Part shown: in pieces, positions 28,493 to 41,790 of the stretch
How positions within the stretch are numbered: the stretch's first letter is position 1
How the letters are laid out: each line of letters opens with the position of its first letter
Assembly (NCBI RefSeq): GCF_001649575.2
Contig: NC_051435.1
Coordinates: 4,743,084-4,807,083, forward strand
Length of the DNA stretch: 64,000 bases
Origin: Kryptolebias marmoratus
Taxonomy: Eukaryota > Chordata > Actinopteri > Cyprinodontiformes > Rivulidae
Direction of reading: 5' to 3'
Made by a program: the position numbers and the translations under genes
The notes under the pieces: model-generated
Told to the model about the DNA's origin: nothing
Seen by the model: the letters and a program-made list of their open reading frames with translations, nothing else
Database searches by the model: none

Positions 28493-28639
28493 GCAAACAT
28501 TAAATTAAAAAGTAAATTAATAACCTGGACATCTCAAGGCAGAAATCCAATCCACCTCAGCTGCTGGATGATTAAAGATACTTAAAAACAACCACACATT
28601 TGTGTGTTTTTATTGTCCTATTTTATCTTTTTTATTGGC

Positions 28640-28730
28640 ATTTATTATTAATACTTATTTTATTTTTGTGCAGCGCCTTGTGATAGTTTTGTCTGTAAAA
28701 GGCGCTTAATAAACAAACTTTACTTATTTA
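28640..28730 (+). repeat. LINE/SINE 3' tail-like sequence
   Basis: GTGCAGCGCCTTGTGATAG followed by AAAGGCGCTTAATAAACAAA and TTTACTTATTTACTTAC is the typical tail of L2-type teleost elements. Confidence 0.6.
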
Positions 28731-29183
28731 CTTACTGTGCTTATTTATGCTTATTATGCTTTTTTTAAGTCAACATTTTCCTTTAGGGTTATTTGCTGGT
28801 TTGGACATCTTAATCTCAAAAAAGATGTATGTTTTAATGTCCTTCCCCTAAATGCATGTACCATAAAGAAGAGCTTATTTATGTTTTGAGTCTGTAAGCT
28901 GAAGGTTCAGCATTAATGCTCCAACAAAGGTAAAAAAAAAAAAAGTGTTGAGCAAATTAGATTTTTTCCTGTTTTCTTTGTTACCAGGACTAACAGGTAA
29001 TTCTAGATTAAATACCCAGCAAGGAGCCAGCAGGGTCTGATGATAAATGACTGCATGCTTTCTCTCATAACAATCTAATCCATGGAGATAAATGAGATTT
29101 TTATTAGACGGATTAGAGTCAGGGGATTTTTAGTGATCACATATAAAACCACTTTAATTGAATTTATAATTGATTTGGCATAA

Positions 29184-29205
29184 AACACACACACACACAC
29201 ACACA
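29184..29205. repeat. (CA)n microsatellite
   Basis: About 11 AC units. Confidence 0.95.
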
Positions 29206-30225
29206 AAGATGACTGTTGAAGAATAATTGTTTTTTATCTCTCTCAAGTGGGATGCCTCCCTAAAACAGTATGTCAAAAAGAAAATCAATGATGAATTAAC
29301 TTTTGTTGTTTTTGTCTCCAGTGAAACCAAGAAGACTGTCACATAAAGTTTTATTTTCATATTATGATGTGGATAAATGTTTTTTAACTTCCCAAACTGT
29401 ACAGAGTTGTGTGATGTGAGTCTTTAGAGACACTTTGGAGACAGAAAATGAAATATTTGTCATTTTTAAGCTTTATTTTGGGCACCATTTTCATTTCTTT
29501 GCTCTGTAATTAACCTGAACTTTGACCCCGTTTTCTATTCTGTCTTCAAACAAAATAAAATCCAGGTACTTTTTTTATTACTTATTTATAGTAACTCTTG
29601 GATTTGAATCAACATAATGAATCGTAAGGCTTTTATAAACCAAACAAACATCAAGAACCTGCAGCAATAAAAAGACCTCCCCTCCCCTGCTGCGTCTGGA
29701 AATCAAACTGCACTTGAACGCATCGTGAAAATGACCTTTACATGCCAACAGCGAGGTGATGTCCACACGTGCACGAAAGGACACGACTCTACAGAGAAGA
29801 ATGAAGCAGGAGGCAAATAAAACAATGTTTTAATGATAACCTTTAGTGTCTGGTGTAGTTATGTGTGTTTTAATGTGAAAACCTCAGTTTTATTTTAAAC
29901 TAGATGTTTAGCAGTACGTCTAAAAAGGTGGGTAAAAAAGTAGAGAAAGGACACGGTGATGCTTCTCTAGACTCATATCTGACCTAGACTTGTTTTTCTT
30001 CTCTCCTGCAAGGCCCCCCGCCCTGCACTTACACACCGATCTGCACACACACACACTCCTTTCTGTCCTTAATAACTGCGGCAGAAACCAGTGTGTATCC
30101 TCTCTGACAGATTGCTCACAGTTATTACACACTGCAAACAGACGCACCCCTAAACTGCACCGCCATGACACAGACCAAAACACTGTGCACGGTTACAATT
30201 ACAGGAAAGATGGTGCTTTCGTCTG

Positions 30226-30256
30226 CGTGTGTGTGTGTGTGTGTGTGTCTGTGTGT
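30226..30256. repeat. (GT)n microsatellite
   Basis: GT run with one CT interruption. Confidence 0.95.
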
Positions 30257-30664
30257 CAAGCTGAGCTCCATCTATCAGCAGATTATCATTACAATAAGCA
30301 GGCCTTTCAGCAACAGATAAAGGCCCAGATTAGGTCTCTTTAGTAATAGCACGCAATTAATGAGGATAAAAAGGCCCAGAACAGAGGGATGATCTGAGGC
30401 ATTTTATCTGCAAAACCCAGGGGGCAGATTTACCAGCAAGATTACTCAAGGTGTAAGAAGGGCAAATTCTTCCTTGCTTATAATTTGCAATGATATATGA
30501 AAAAACACTAACAGCACAAAAATGTAGATTTTAAAGTAGAAAAAAAAAAATCAGACTCAGAGAATTTAGAAAGTTTTTAAAACCTGAAGAGAAGCAACAA
30601 ACCGGGGCTTATGAGGAAAATCAGACTTTATAAAAGGAACTTTAAACCTTCGTTAATGATCAGA

Positions 30665-30830
30665 TATAAGAAGCCACCTCTGTGGCTCAGTCTGCAGAAA
30701 CAGCTCTGACTGGTTGAGACATGACTGACACTTGTAGGTTGTCAGCAGCTGATCTGCTGGTTTGATTTCTCACATCTGGATGGGAACAGAGGAGACTGCT
30801 TTCACACCATTTCTCTTCAACTTGATCATT
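30665..30830 (+). repeat. tRNA-SINE-like relic
   Basis: TGTGGCTCAGTCTGCAGA (A-box-like) is followed about 75 bases on by GCTGGTTTGATTTCTCA (B-box-like). The spacing is somewhat wide and the body diverged. Confidence 0.4.
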
Positions 30831-31049
30831 AAGCCTGAGCAGTTGGTTCTGGAGACTTTATGATCATTGTTCTGCTGAGACAAATCCTGGACCGTATATT
30901 TTATATTTAGACCGCGAATGGAAACCCAGAAGCTGGAGCCAGAACTTGACCAACCTTCCCAGCCTGCTGGTTATACAATCTATGAAACAAATCACTCCTA
31001 TTAGTTCGGAGCGGAGTCTCCAGATTTTAAATTCAAAACATCTGCAAAG

Positions 31050-31230
31050 TTTAGTACTGTGCAAAAGTCTTAAGTCATGTTTTAGTTCTTAGTCCTCGTG
31101 GTATTAATTTAAAGTGGTCTTGAGTAATAGTTTGCAGGATTTCTGAAGGTCTTTCTTTGGACTTTGAATGATTTTCTGCTCATCTTTAAGCACTTTGTTT
31201 CATGTTTTAAAAGAAATAAACCCCAAACTG
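31050..31230 (+). mobile_element. DNA-transposon end-like sequence
   Basis: TTTAGTACTGTGCAAAAGTC followed by TTAAG resembles the terminal sequence of Tc1-like elements frequent in teleosts (AGTACTGTGCAAAAGT). Only one end is clear. Confidence 0.45.
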
Positions 31231-31239
31231 CAGACTCAG

Positions 31240-31620
31240 CTTGCTCTTAGAAATAAACACTGATTGGGAAAACAAAAGGCTGACGTGTCAGCAAGGAGCA
31301 TAACCTGCCTGTGGCATAACCACGAGCAAACACCAGCAAATGTGTAGTGACAGAATATAAAGGCTGAGGGTGAGTGGGAGATGGACTACAGCTGGGCTGA
31401 TAGGTAATGTGGAACAGGTGAAGTGGGCGTGGCAGGCTGACTGGAAAAACACTGAGGAGATGAATTAAAAGGAAGTGAAAAGTGGCACAAGGAACACAGA
31501 GGGCACAGGGAGAAGAACTGCACAAGAAACTGGGAATAAACAAAAGCAAACAGATCACAAGAATTAAATAGAACAACAGAAACACGAGTGGAAACAATAA
31601 TAACACAAAAGATTTCCCAA
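31240..31620 (-). repeat. A-rich dispersed element, copy 2
   Basis: This copy contains GAACAGGTGAAGTGGGCGTG followed by GCAGGCTGACTGG, with A-rich flanks (AATAAACAAAAGCAAACAG). It is the same family as 26290-26720. Confidence 0.5.
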
Positions 31621-34399
31621 AAGATTACTCAAAAAAGACACAATTTGTTCCCATTTCTTTAAATGGGTCAATGAATAATGCTGAAGATAAGATAGCTTGA
31701 CACATAAAATAACATTTTTTTGCACAAACGAGGTAATTTGTGAAGAGCTATTAGCTGAAAACTTGACAAACAGTAAGATCCACTCAAGGATGGTGTCTGT
31801 GTCACATCTCTGCTGGATTCTTTTCCTTTTTCTTAAAGACTTGACTTTCAGAAGTTTCATCTGCTGATATGTGGGGCTGACACTTCTGTTTTTGACCTTT
31901 TACGTGCCTATTTCCCTTATTTTTTCAGCACACACTGCTCTGTATGCTGTCACAGTCAGGTACAGGGACTGGACAGAAAGTGAGTGATAAAGCAGCCAAG
32001 GTCAAAAAAAAAAACAACCTTTGAAAGACTGAAAAACTACTGACCAACACCAATTTAAAATCTTTCAAAAAGCCACTTATATGCTGAACAACTGGCTGCC
32101 TTTAGGGACCATTACTAGTTATTTTTATAAATACTCCAAAAAGAGAAGTCCCAGTTTTTAAGATGACTGTTTCAGATCAAAAACATCAGATATTTTTGTG
32201 AACGCAGACAAACTTCAGGCTGAAACTTCTTGACTTTTGCACAAAACCACTTTTTTTTTTCTGAAAGATGAACATGTATTGTTTAGTGTAGCTGTCTTTT
32301 CTCTGAATGAGACGGGCTGTCAGGCAGCAGGGAGGCGAAACTCAGAGGGTTCCTAACAGCTGAAATAACAAAGGCGAACGGGCTTGTGGTTTACGACCAC
32401 AATTACACAACTCATCAGGACGACTTCGGAGAGAGGGGAAAGGTCCACAGAAACACACACAAACACACTTTTTGTTTGATGGGCTGCGATGAGAGGATGT
32501 ATCCACTCAGGCAGACGGAGTGTCAGAGGTTTAAACTGAGGTGAGAGACGGGGAGCGCAGCTGCAGTCGGGTCACTTTTATTTACAGACAAACAGAGAAA
32601 GAAAAAAAAAACTTCTTGCTTCACTGTAACATGTTCAAAATCACCATTCAAGGTAATTCATGGAAATATGGTGCCAACTCAAACACAACAGCAGCTCAGA
32701 GGCTATTTTTGGTCATTTTTGCTGCAGAACTTGGATTGTTTGGGAATGTTAAAGTTGGTGATAAGTTGCGATCTTCGGGAGCATGAATGAATTTTCCTCG
32801 GCCTAATGCAAGAGTTGCCTTAAATATGTAGTGTGAGTAAAATAAAATTAGAGAGGCAAAGGAATCCTTAACACAATAAAACAGCAAAAACAGAAGAGTT
32901 TCATATGAATGCTGAAAATGCCAGTCTTTTATTATATAATCTGTAGACCTGAATATCAGTTGTTTTACTGTAAGACTAAAACACAACTTTATTTAAGTGG
33001 TGACACTGAACACAACATTAAAGCAGCTCAAAGTCCAGCTGTGTTGAAGGCTTTTATTGTTTGGATCGTTTCCTGTTGCTTCAGTGATACTGGAGGTTTC
33101 AGTCCTGCTCATCGTCACTAATCATCTAATAAACGGCAGCATGAAGCATCAGGGACCATCAGACAGTTGAGGTGTACTCACTAACCCTGATCAGATACTT
33201 GAAATACTTAAAGTAAAGAGAGAAGTTGATGCTTTACATGTGAAGACATCTCATGAATTCCAGACTTCTGTTTGGTCTTCCTGACCTGATTACAAATAAC
33301 AGACGCAGGAAGGCGTTTGGTTTTTCCGTACTGTTAAACACCTGGAGGATACACGGCGTGCATGATCACTGATGTACAGTTTCACTGTTTGTCAATGCAA
33401 AGTGGAAAAAGCAGCGCAACAAAGGGCTGCTAAAGACGCCCAGAGGCAGCGAACATGCTCCTGTCTGTTTGCATCCTTCGGGGCGGACGCTGTTAGCTGC
33501 AGGGTTTGGATTTCAGAGCCAAACTTGCTGATGGACCACAGCCAGCTCATGGACCATTTTGGAAGAGTTTTGGTTGGAGGGACGGGTTGATGGCTGCGCT
33601 GCCCCGTGCTCAAAGCTGCCAAAACCAGAACCACTCATCCACTTCAGCGCTTCCACTGAAGATTTATTAAAAAATGTTTAGTGAAATCACCGAGCTACTG
33701 CTGGGCCAGTTTCATCAGTGACTTGTGCTTCTGATTGTTTCTTTTTTTCCAGTTTTGACATCTTAAATCATTAAAAACGCAGTTTAATCTCGATCAAGAG
33801 TGCACACTGCAGAGCTGCTTTAATCGGAAATGATTTCAATTTTAATGTGAATTCTTAATTTTGTGTCTGAAACCTTCATGCTGTGAAGTCTGAGGCAGGA
33901 AAATGTAAAACTGCAGATTATGTTGAATGGAGATGGATGCAGAAACCTCTCCAGTGAATTCTCCTTTCTCCTGTTCTGCCCTGAAACCAAACGGGAGCAT
34001 AAATCCTCCGCCTTCTGTTGTGTTGGACAAGTATCTGGTTTATCACGGGAGAAAGAGGAGAAGTGAGACAAGTAAGGTCAAACTGCAGGTGAAGGAGCAG
34101 TCATCTCACTTTAAACCTTTAAACCTCTCTGGTGTTTACGCTTTTAAACTGAGGTAACTTTAACTTGTGAATTCACATCCAGATCCGTAATTTTCTGGAT
34201 TAATAAATCTAATACAAAACACAGTCTGAGTGCCAGTAATTATTTAAATTACATTAAAACATCTGGCAAAAATTAACTGATTTTGATTTTTTTTTTAAAG
34301 ATATTTCTTTATAGAAATCAGCTGTGAAAATACTGTCTCTCCAGGCATGACTCGGCTCTATATTTAATGTTAGTTGCCATGAAAGGTGGGCGATCATGT

Positions 34400-34590
34400 A
34401 AGTGTCCGCATCTGTTTGTTTGTTTTCCTGTCTGTTATCTTATGATGTAATCATGGGTCATACAACTGCTTAAGATGGCCACCCCAGCAAAGTTAGCAAA
34501 CACAAAAAAAGACTAACTTTTACAGGTATTGAGGTAAAATCTGCTGCGGTAGTAGCTGAGAGTCAAATCCAACACAGAGGCCAATTTCTT
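34400..34590 (+). repeat. Dispersed repeat family R1, copy 5 (internally shortened)
   Basis: Contains AAGATGGCCACCCCAGCAAA, TTGAGGTAAAATCTGCTGCG and GTAGTAGCTGAGAGTCAAAT; the 5' half is largely missing. Confidence 0.75.
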
Positions 34591-37500
34591 CAAATGATGC
34601 TACTTTTATTAAAACAACAGATGAGTCTATGTGGTTCTGGTTACATATAAACGTCACCTTTTTATTACATAACTCTGATTTAAACTTCTCTTTTTTGGTC
34701 TTCATGTAACAAACCCCACCGAACAGCTGGATTTAATCTGAGAGTAATTTACATACAGCTGGACTCTATTTACTAATTAGGAAACTTCTGAAGGTTGAGC
34801 TGGATTTTAGTTTAGGGTATAAGGGAGCTGGACACAAATTCAAGCCATAATTTTTACATTTTTCTTTGTAAGAAAATTTTGCAAACAAACTCCAGTAAAA
34901 TACTTTGATGTGTGTGGTTCTAACGTGACAAAATGAGGAAAATTATAAGCAATAAAAGGACTTCTTCCAGTTACTCTACTTGTGTTTTCAACGTGTGTTT
35001 AATTAAATAGCAAGATACAAATACATTCTAATTCAATTGTTGATAAACAATAAAAAAAACTTTTAATTAAAGGTTTATTTTTTATAAAAAGGATAGAGAT
35101 AATTTTGTTCTGAACTTGAACAGCTTTTTATTTTCCAGAGCTTACAGCTGTGTACATTTATCCAACACTGAAGCAAAACTTTATTTACTGTGAATATTCT
35201 CAGCTCCGTCCTTCAGCAGGAAGAGGAGGAGGTTCTTTATTTTTCTCATAAAAGGAATAAACTTTGTTACTGATGAGATTTATGTCTGAAAATCTTCCCT
35301 TATCTGCTGCTACGATTCATTCTTGAGTTAAATGAAACTACATTTTGTTTCCTAAGCTGCACAGTCAAATGAAATTACCATGAGTAACAGCTGATGTGGA
35401 AAACATCTTATCGAAATTGAATTTTAAATTTAAATTATTGGAATTCAAATAAATCAGAAATAATGCTCCTTAAATGTCCATCTCCTCATTATTATTTCAT
35501 TATAGTTCTTCTGAAATGGTCACTGTGCAGGCCATATTTGCTTTGTGCAGTGATTTATTTTAAATTTTATTTTTTTTATAGATCTATATGCCATTAAATG
35601 AACAGAAAACCCCAATAAAGGTATTTGAAAATGAAAAAGTATATATTTATTATGATATGTGGCACCAGGACACAGGTTATATGTAGATTTTAGCTATGGT
35701 CTTGTGTTGTATTTATAATATCAGCTTTTATAGTTTGATTTGGAGTTTTTGTAGTATTTATATATAGTTATAACTTTATTTATCTTTGCAGCCTTAATGC
35801 ATTCCAGTTTTTAAAATACAGAGCTGCAGGATGAAGAGGAAAGGTTCCACCGTGGACACCCAGGGGAGCTGTGCTCTTTTTTTAAATTTTTTTTATTCAT
35901 TATTCGGTGGTTTGGGGCTGAATTGTTTTAACCTGTAAAGACCTGTACCTTTAAAAAGCACCATGGGACAGAGAGGCTGAGTGAGCAGGCTTTACTTTGC
36001 ATTAAGAACGAGTGAAAAGGCAACATAAACACAGAGGACGGGCGACTGTGACTATGATGGATGGAACCCAACGGCGGGAGGGAAAACAGCAACAACTTTA
36101 TTTGTAAAATGTTTGTATGTAACCTTTTCTGCCCTCTGTGTTCTCTCCTGTCACCACATTGTGTCTGCTGATTCCACAAAGGGTAATTTCAAACTTTATG
36201 CTGTTATGAGGAATGATATTCAATAATGAAGTCTACAAACTTCTGTTTTCTTTTCTAGTAAGGCTGTTATCAGACAACCACCACTGCTGATTTGCTCATT
36301 TGGTCTTAAAGCAATAGTTTGGAGTGGGGTTCTGAGGAAAGGATTTGAACAATTAACATCTTACCTGATTTTCTTTAAAAACAACATAATTGTTACTTAA
36401 ACAAGATAAAGAAAAGCCTGTCTTCAGTGAAGCAGTTAAAGTTCTGTTGCCAAAATGACAAACCTTCTAACTTACCTCAGTTTCCTTTTGTTAAGACAGA
36501 CACAGCAGATCATTTAGTTCTTTAGTGAAATCACAGCGTATAAAGTGAGGAAAACAGGTACTGCCAGGAAGTTCTTTGTGTAATCCCTTCAGACAGAGCC
36601 TGCTAAGCATTTCTGCTGTTCTGCCTGCAGCAGTTTTAAACCCCAGACAGGAACAGTTGTTGCTACAAACAGGCAAAATACTCCTCATTTTCAGCGGATA
36701 TGATTTCTGACCAGGTTTTCAGCCAGAGAACTCCAAAAAGGCATCTGTACAACATAGACAATGTTTAACTTCTGCTTTAAAATCACTAATATTGTTGCGA
36801 CTGAGACAACAAATCAATTCAGCTGTCAATCCACTGCACACATTGAGCTAATATAATGTTGTGTAATAGTATGGGGCTAATCTGCAAAGTGCATAATAGA
36901 TGCTGTCATGTTTAACCTGCGGTAACTTTATCCTGCGCTCCAAAGCGTGACTCACTCAGTGCGAGTAAATTTGAAACTATACCTGACTGATGTCATCTAT
37001 TTCTTATTCTTCCTCAGGTTCTGTCTCTCCACCCAGGACTCTGGATGTTAATCTTTCGTCCCCTTTGTTCACTTTATCTTCCTGCATCCACTCACAAAGG
37101 TTGCTTTTAAGACTTTCATCAAATATTCTCACTTGTAATCACTCAGGAATGACAGGCCGAGCAAAGGCCTGTTAAATTTTAAAAGGTTCTGGTTAATTGA
37201 CGTTCTATAGTACTTGTACAGTTCAATGCACAACTATAGGTGATCCAGTTTAGAGACCATTGTAGATTTCCTCATGCCTATAAAAATGTAGGTCTGGGAT
37301 ATTTAACTTCTGGTGCAAATGGAGCACATACTGTACAAAATTACTGACAGTTTGAGGGTTTGTAAAACTTTTTCATCAACCACGACTTTATCAAAGGCAA
37401 CAAGCATTCTGTCTCTCACAATTTTAGCTTCAGAAAAACGTTTAATTTCCAAACTACTGACTGGGATTCTATCACTGATTTGGCGATAAGACGCGAATAG

Positions 37501-38605
37501 ATCTGTACTTTACCATCTTATTGTTGAGATTGTTCTTGAAAACCTTCAGAAAAAGGGGAATGATACGACTTGTATTGTCTTTTTATATTGTATTCTTCAA
37601 TCACAGCAATGCTTTCATTAAACACTGGCTGCTGTCAGCAAAGTGAACAAAAAAATAACGTTTCAGTGCATTTGATTTGAAATTACAGGTGTGCACGTTT
37701 ACCCACTGCAACGCTCTTTGTTGTCATGATTTACCAAAGATTGTGTTTGACAGAGAGAGGCAGACTTCTACTAGTAGCTCTGATATTTAATGCATACTTA
37801 GATAAATCAGGTTGGGATTCAGGCAGTTTTGTCACGGTCACAGAATTTTTTTAAAAGGCCCACAGGCCTCTTGTTGGATAGGCCTGATGTAGGTGCCACA
37901 CACAAATATTGACAATGCTTTTAAATGTCAGGAAACAGTAAAGAAAACCACTCATCCTAACATCAACCAGCTGTAATAATGGTTAGATCAGAGCATACAG
38001 AGCAACATTTATCAGCATCTATAAATCGGTTTGGCTTCATGGTGACACTAAAAACAGAAGTGAAAAATAATAACTAGTTTTATGAGCTGAAGAGCGACTC
38101 GAGTGAGCGCAGAACAAACAGTGCCAAATGAAATAAAACTTTATGCTCAGGCTTCCACAGAACTCATTACTGAAATCACACCGAGTAGGAACAGATCGTA
38201 AAAGAGGGATCAGTGACGGTTTGTTCAGAAGAAATATATGAGAAAATATTTTTTTTTTTCTGAAGTTTGATGCTTTCACTCAAAATCAGAGAAGGAACAA
38301 GAAAAGCTTCCAGTTCCAACTCTTGTTGTTGACCATCTTTAGTGTCAACAAGGACATTTATGTGAATCATGCTGATGCGGAGGACTTTATTTTAACTTCT
38401 ATTATCCGCTTGTAACATTGATTTTATTTACGACATGCCTGCTTCTACTGTGATCTGAGATGTACCCAATGACTCCCTCTACCTCTGGGTTTTGTGAATT
38501 TGGTCACATAAACGTGGTTCCACACCGAGCTTTCACCGACCACAGAGCAGCATTTTATTAACTCAATCTGAAATCAATGGATTACAGTAACTGTCTGCAA
38601 CATCG

Positions 38606-38812
38606 GTGTGAAACCCTGGTCCTGGAGGGCCACTATCCTGCAGGTTTTACTTGTTTCTCTGCTCCAACACACCTGATTTGAATCAGTGTGTCATTAACAG
38701 GCTTCTGCAGAACATGAAGAGGAGATTTAACCTCTGAATCAGGTGTGTTGGAGCAGAGAAACAAGGAAAACATGCAGGATAATTGCCCTTCAGGACCAGG
38801 GTTTCACGCCTC
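38606..38812. mobile_element. Palindromic MITE-like element
   Basis: The left arm runs GTGAAACCCTGGTCCTGGAG, then ATCCTGCAGG, then TTTCTCTGCTCCAACACACC. The right arm is its inverse: GGTGTGTTGGAGCAGAGAAA, then ATGCAGGAT, then AGGACCAGGGTTTCAC. The arms are about 90 bp each around a short centre with no coding capacity. This is a common teleost non-autonomous element with long inverted repeats. Confidence 0.85.
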
Positions 38813-38939
38813 TGGTCTGTGCGATATGAGGAAACTGCAGCATTCTGATTTTTTTCTCCTTCAAACATATAAATGGATTTGAATCTGACTTTGACTGTTT
38901 TAGAACAAATTGGACCATTTAGATATTTTTGGAAGATGT

Positions 38940-38985
38940 CCTGAATTGACTTGGTGCTATAGAAATAAACTAAACTGAATATTAT
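38940..38985 (+). repeat. LINE/SINE 3' tail-like sequence
   Basis: GAATTGACTTGGTGCTATAG followed by AAATAAACTAAACTGAAT resembles the GAATTGGCGCTATA.AAATAAA tail found at the 3' ends of many teleost LINEs. Confidence 0.5.
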
Positions 38986-39109
38986 CCTAAACCACCTCAG
39001 ATGTTTTGGATCAACTGAATGCTTTATAGTAAAAACTTCATCAGAGGGTTATTTACAAAGATTTGAAGGATGAGTTGTTTTGACAACTCAGTTGCTGAGT
39101 TAAAGCTGT

Positions 39110-39135
39110 GTGTGTGTGTGTGTGTGTGTGTGTGT
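39110..39135. repeat. (GT)n microsatellite
   Basis: About 13 TG units. Confidence 0.95.
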
Positions 39136-41309
39136 TCTGGATGATGTTAGCATTTCTTTGTTTTCCTTGTATCTTCTGGTGTTTTGAGCAATTTGTCCAA
39201 CAAATGGATAATTTAGAGGGTAAAAAGTTCAATAAGCTTTGTGGTTGTCAGGGGTTTGGCATTTAGTAGCTGAGATGGTTAAGTGTTAGGTTAAAGGATT
39301 TTATCCACAAAGTTAAACACGACTGTGTGTGTCTGTGTGTTGAAGACGAGGGCGACCTATACTATCAAGGCCCTGAAATTAATGTTGCCTCCATGGCATG
39401 TGGGTAATTGTTAATGGCTGCCACTATGGATGGGGGATTCACACAAACAAGCACACACAACACGCTCACAGAGACACACACGCTTCATTAACTGGCAGAG
39501 CCTGGAAGCTGCTCGTTAGCTGCTGAGGCGTAACAGTGAAAACTGGGTTACAGCTCTGCAAATGCACACATGTACTTATATCAAACACACATAAACACTG
39601 CCACACAAATCCACGGAAAAACACCTGTCATGACCGGTGATCAAGCAGACAAATGTGAAGAGAAAAGGAGGGAGATTTTAGTTCTGTCAAATGTTAACCT
39701 CTTGTGCCATTTTCCCCACATGTTGGGGTTGTTTTTTGTTTTTTAAACCACATGATTAATGTCAGAGCAGTCACTCTGAGTGCTCGTCTCTTTCTCTTCG
39801 CTTTTCCACAAAGTTTAGACTCAACACAAACTGAATGCTGGGTGCTTGTTTTTACTCAAAGACGGATCAGAGGATGTGATTAAGATGGACTGGAGATTGT
39901 GCATTAAAATTTTCCTGTGTATTCTTTCCTAAAATTACATGTGCATAAGCAGTAAATGTAATGTTTTGCTCCTCGTGACGTAAAACTCATATACAGTATA
40001 TAGATGAATTAACGGCTTAGCATTCCTTAAAGGAATGCATATCGCCAACCACCTTTCAGAGATTTAATTCAAAATCATCTTGTGCTTAGAAGAGTTAAAG
40101 ATGTTTTGACCAAACCTTATAAATGTACGATTTTATGCAATATTGTGAGATTCTCTGTTAGCACTCAGAGAATTTGTTGAGGATGAGTCTCAGGTAATGT
40201 AAAATTAGCTGAGTTTTTTGTTCCCTGGTTCATGAGATATTTTGCTAACAGTATAGACAAATACAGATACAAACAAAAAAAAACACAATCCCCTCCCCCC
40301 TTTAGTGGCGGGAGATAACTTTCCATCTTCCATGTCCTGTTAGTCATACAGTATAAATAGGAGGTAAGCATGAGAGCAGAGGAAGGTGCTGGGAAGATAA
40401 AATCTTCAATTTAAGGCTTTAGGTGATGCTAATTTAATTACAGCAAATCATCAGAGGGAAGTTCAAGGAGAAGATGAGTGCTGTTATTAACTTATTTTCT
40501 ATATGAGGAAAACACTAAAACTTGGCTCAGCCAACCATACAACGCCTCTGAGGGCGATGAGGCGCCTCGGTTACCTGAGGTCAAAACGATATACGATGCC
40601 AGGCGGCCGCAGACAGATGAGCTGTTAAATGAGCTGACCACTGTGAAGCAATGAGCTATTTGTCCCAATTTACTCATGGCTACAGGGTGGAGTTTAACCT
40701 CCTCTCACGTTATCAGACGGGAAGCTGAGTGTTAATGAAGCTACGGCTCAGATCTGGCTTAATATGAACAGAAACAGAAAGAAAAATCTTTTTTTTTTAT
40801 TTTTATTTTATTGAACAAGCTAGTTGGTGATTTATGGGACAAAGACTGAGTGGAAGTGACACACATTTATTTAAATACATAATCTCTAAAGTGGCGAGAG
40901 GATATTTTGGTCTCTAGACCTAATTTTGGGTTTAATTAATGCTGAGCAAATTGGCTGCAATTATATTTCTAATGTCAGAGTTTAAAACAGTGACTTTTAT
41001 TCAGTTCAGTTCAGGATTTTCTTCTCTGCTTCGCTTCATTTGTCTCTAAATCCCCTCGACTAAATTGGTAAGTTCTGCATCAGAAGCAGCAGAAAGAGGA
41101 ATAATCAAAGGAACGCTGATGGAAAGCAATTCATTGTAGCTCTGGTGTATAATTTAAACCACGCTACCATTTTTGTTTCAAACCTTTATAGAAACTCCTA
41201 CAAGTTCTGGGCTGCGAGGAAGGATTTCCATGAATAAATTGGCTGGGAGCATCTGATCTGATTCACAGTAGAATTTTATTTCATATTGTGTCTCAGAATT
41301 ATGAGGCCT

Positions 41310-41450
41310 CTGTTACAAACAGAACGGAGGAATTGAAGGTCGCCGGTTCAAATCCCTGACCTCCATTTGATCTGTGTGGAGCCTGAATGCCACCAGGCTT
41401 TCCTGCAAACCTATTAGGCTGGAGGAAGCTCAGCTCTGGAGACTTTATTT
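41310..41450 (+). repeat. tRNA-SINE-like relic
   Basis: The stretch GAAGGTCGCCGGTTCAAATC carries a good B box. It is followed by GTGTGGAGCCTGAATGCC, similar to the body of teleost V-type SINEs (GTGTGGAGTTTGCATGTTC). The A box is eroded. Confidence 0.5.
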
Positions 41451-41594
41451 TTGTTTTGTTCACATTTCAGAGCTCAGACATTTAAGTCTCATGATGTAGG
41501 ATGATAATATTTCTGAGCAACCCCTTGGCTTTCAACATTAGTTTGATATTTATTTTATTTTACTTTTATCACAGCAGCACAGTTGTGATGCTGA

Positions 41595-41790
41595 TGCCAC
41601 TAGAAGTGATATCCTCTCTGGGTTGCGACTGTTGGAGACTCAAACTTGACTCAATATTGTAAGAAAATCTTTAAATATCATGGCTTATTATCAATGTGGT
41701 TTTCAGACCTGGACTTCCTTTCTGTCAGACGGGCGCTCCTGTGCACGTTGCATTTTTAAGATGGGTTTGAGACGCCTGCGATGACTCTTT
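41595..41790. repeat. Dispersed repeat family R2, copy 1
   Basis: Shares TTTTCAGACCTGGACTTCCT, GGGCGCTCCTGTGCACG and TGAGACGCCTGCGATGACTC with 45230-45530. Its left end (CTCTGGGTTGCGACTG) is the inverse of that copy's right end. Class unknown. Confidence 0.55.
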
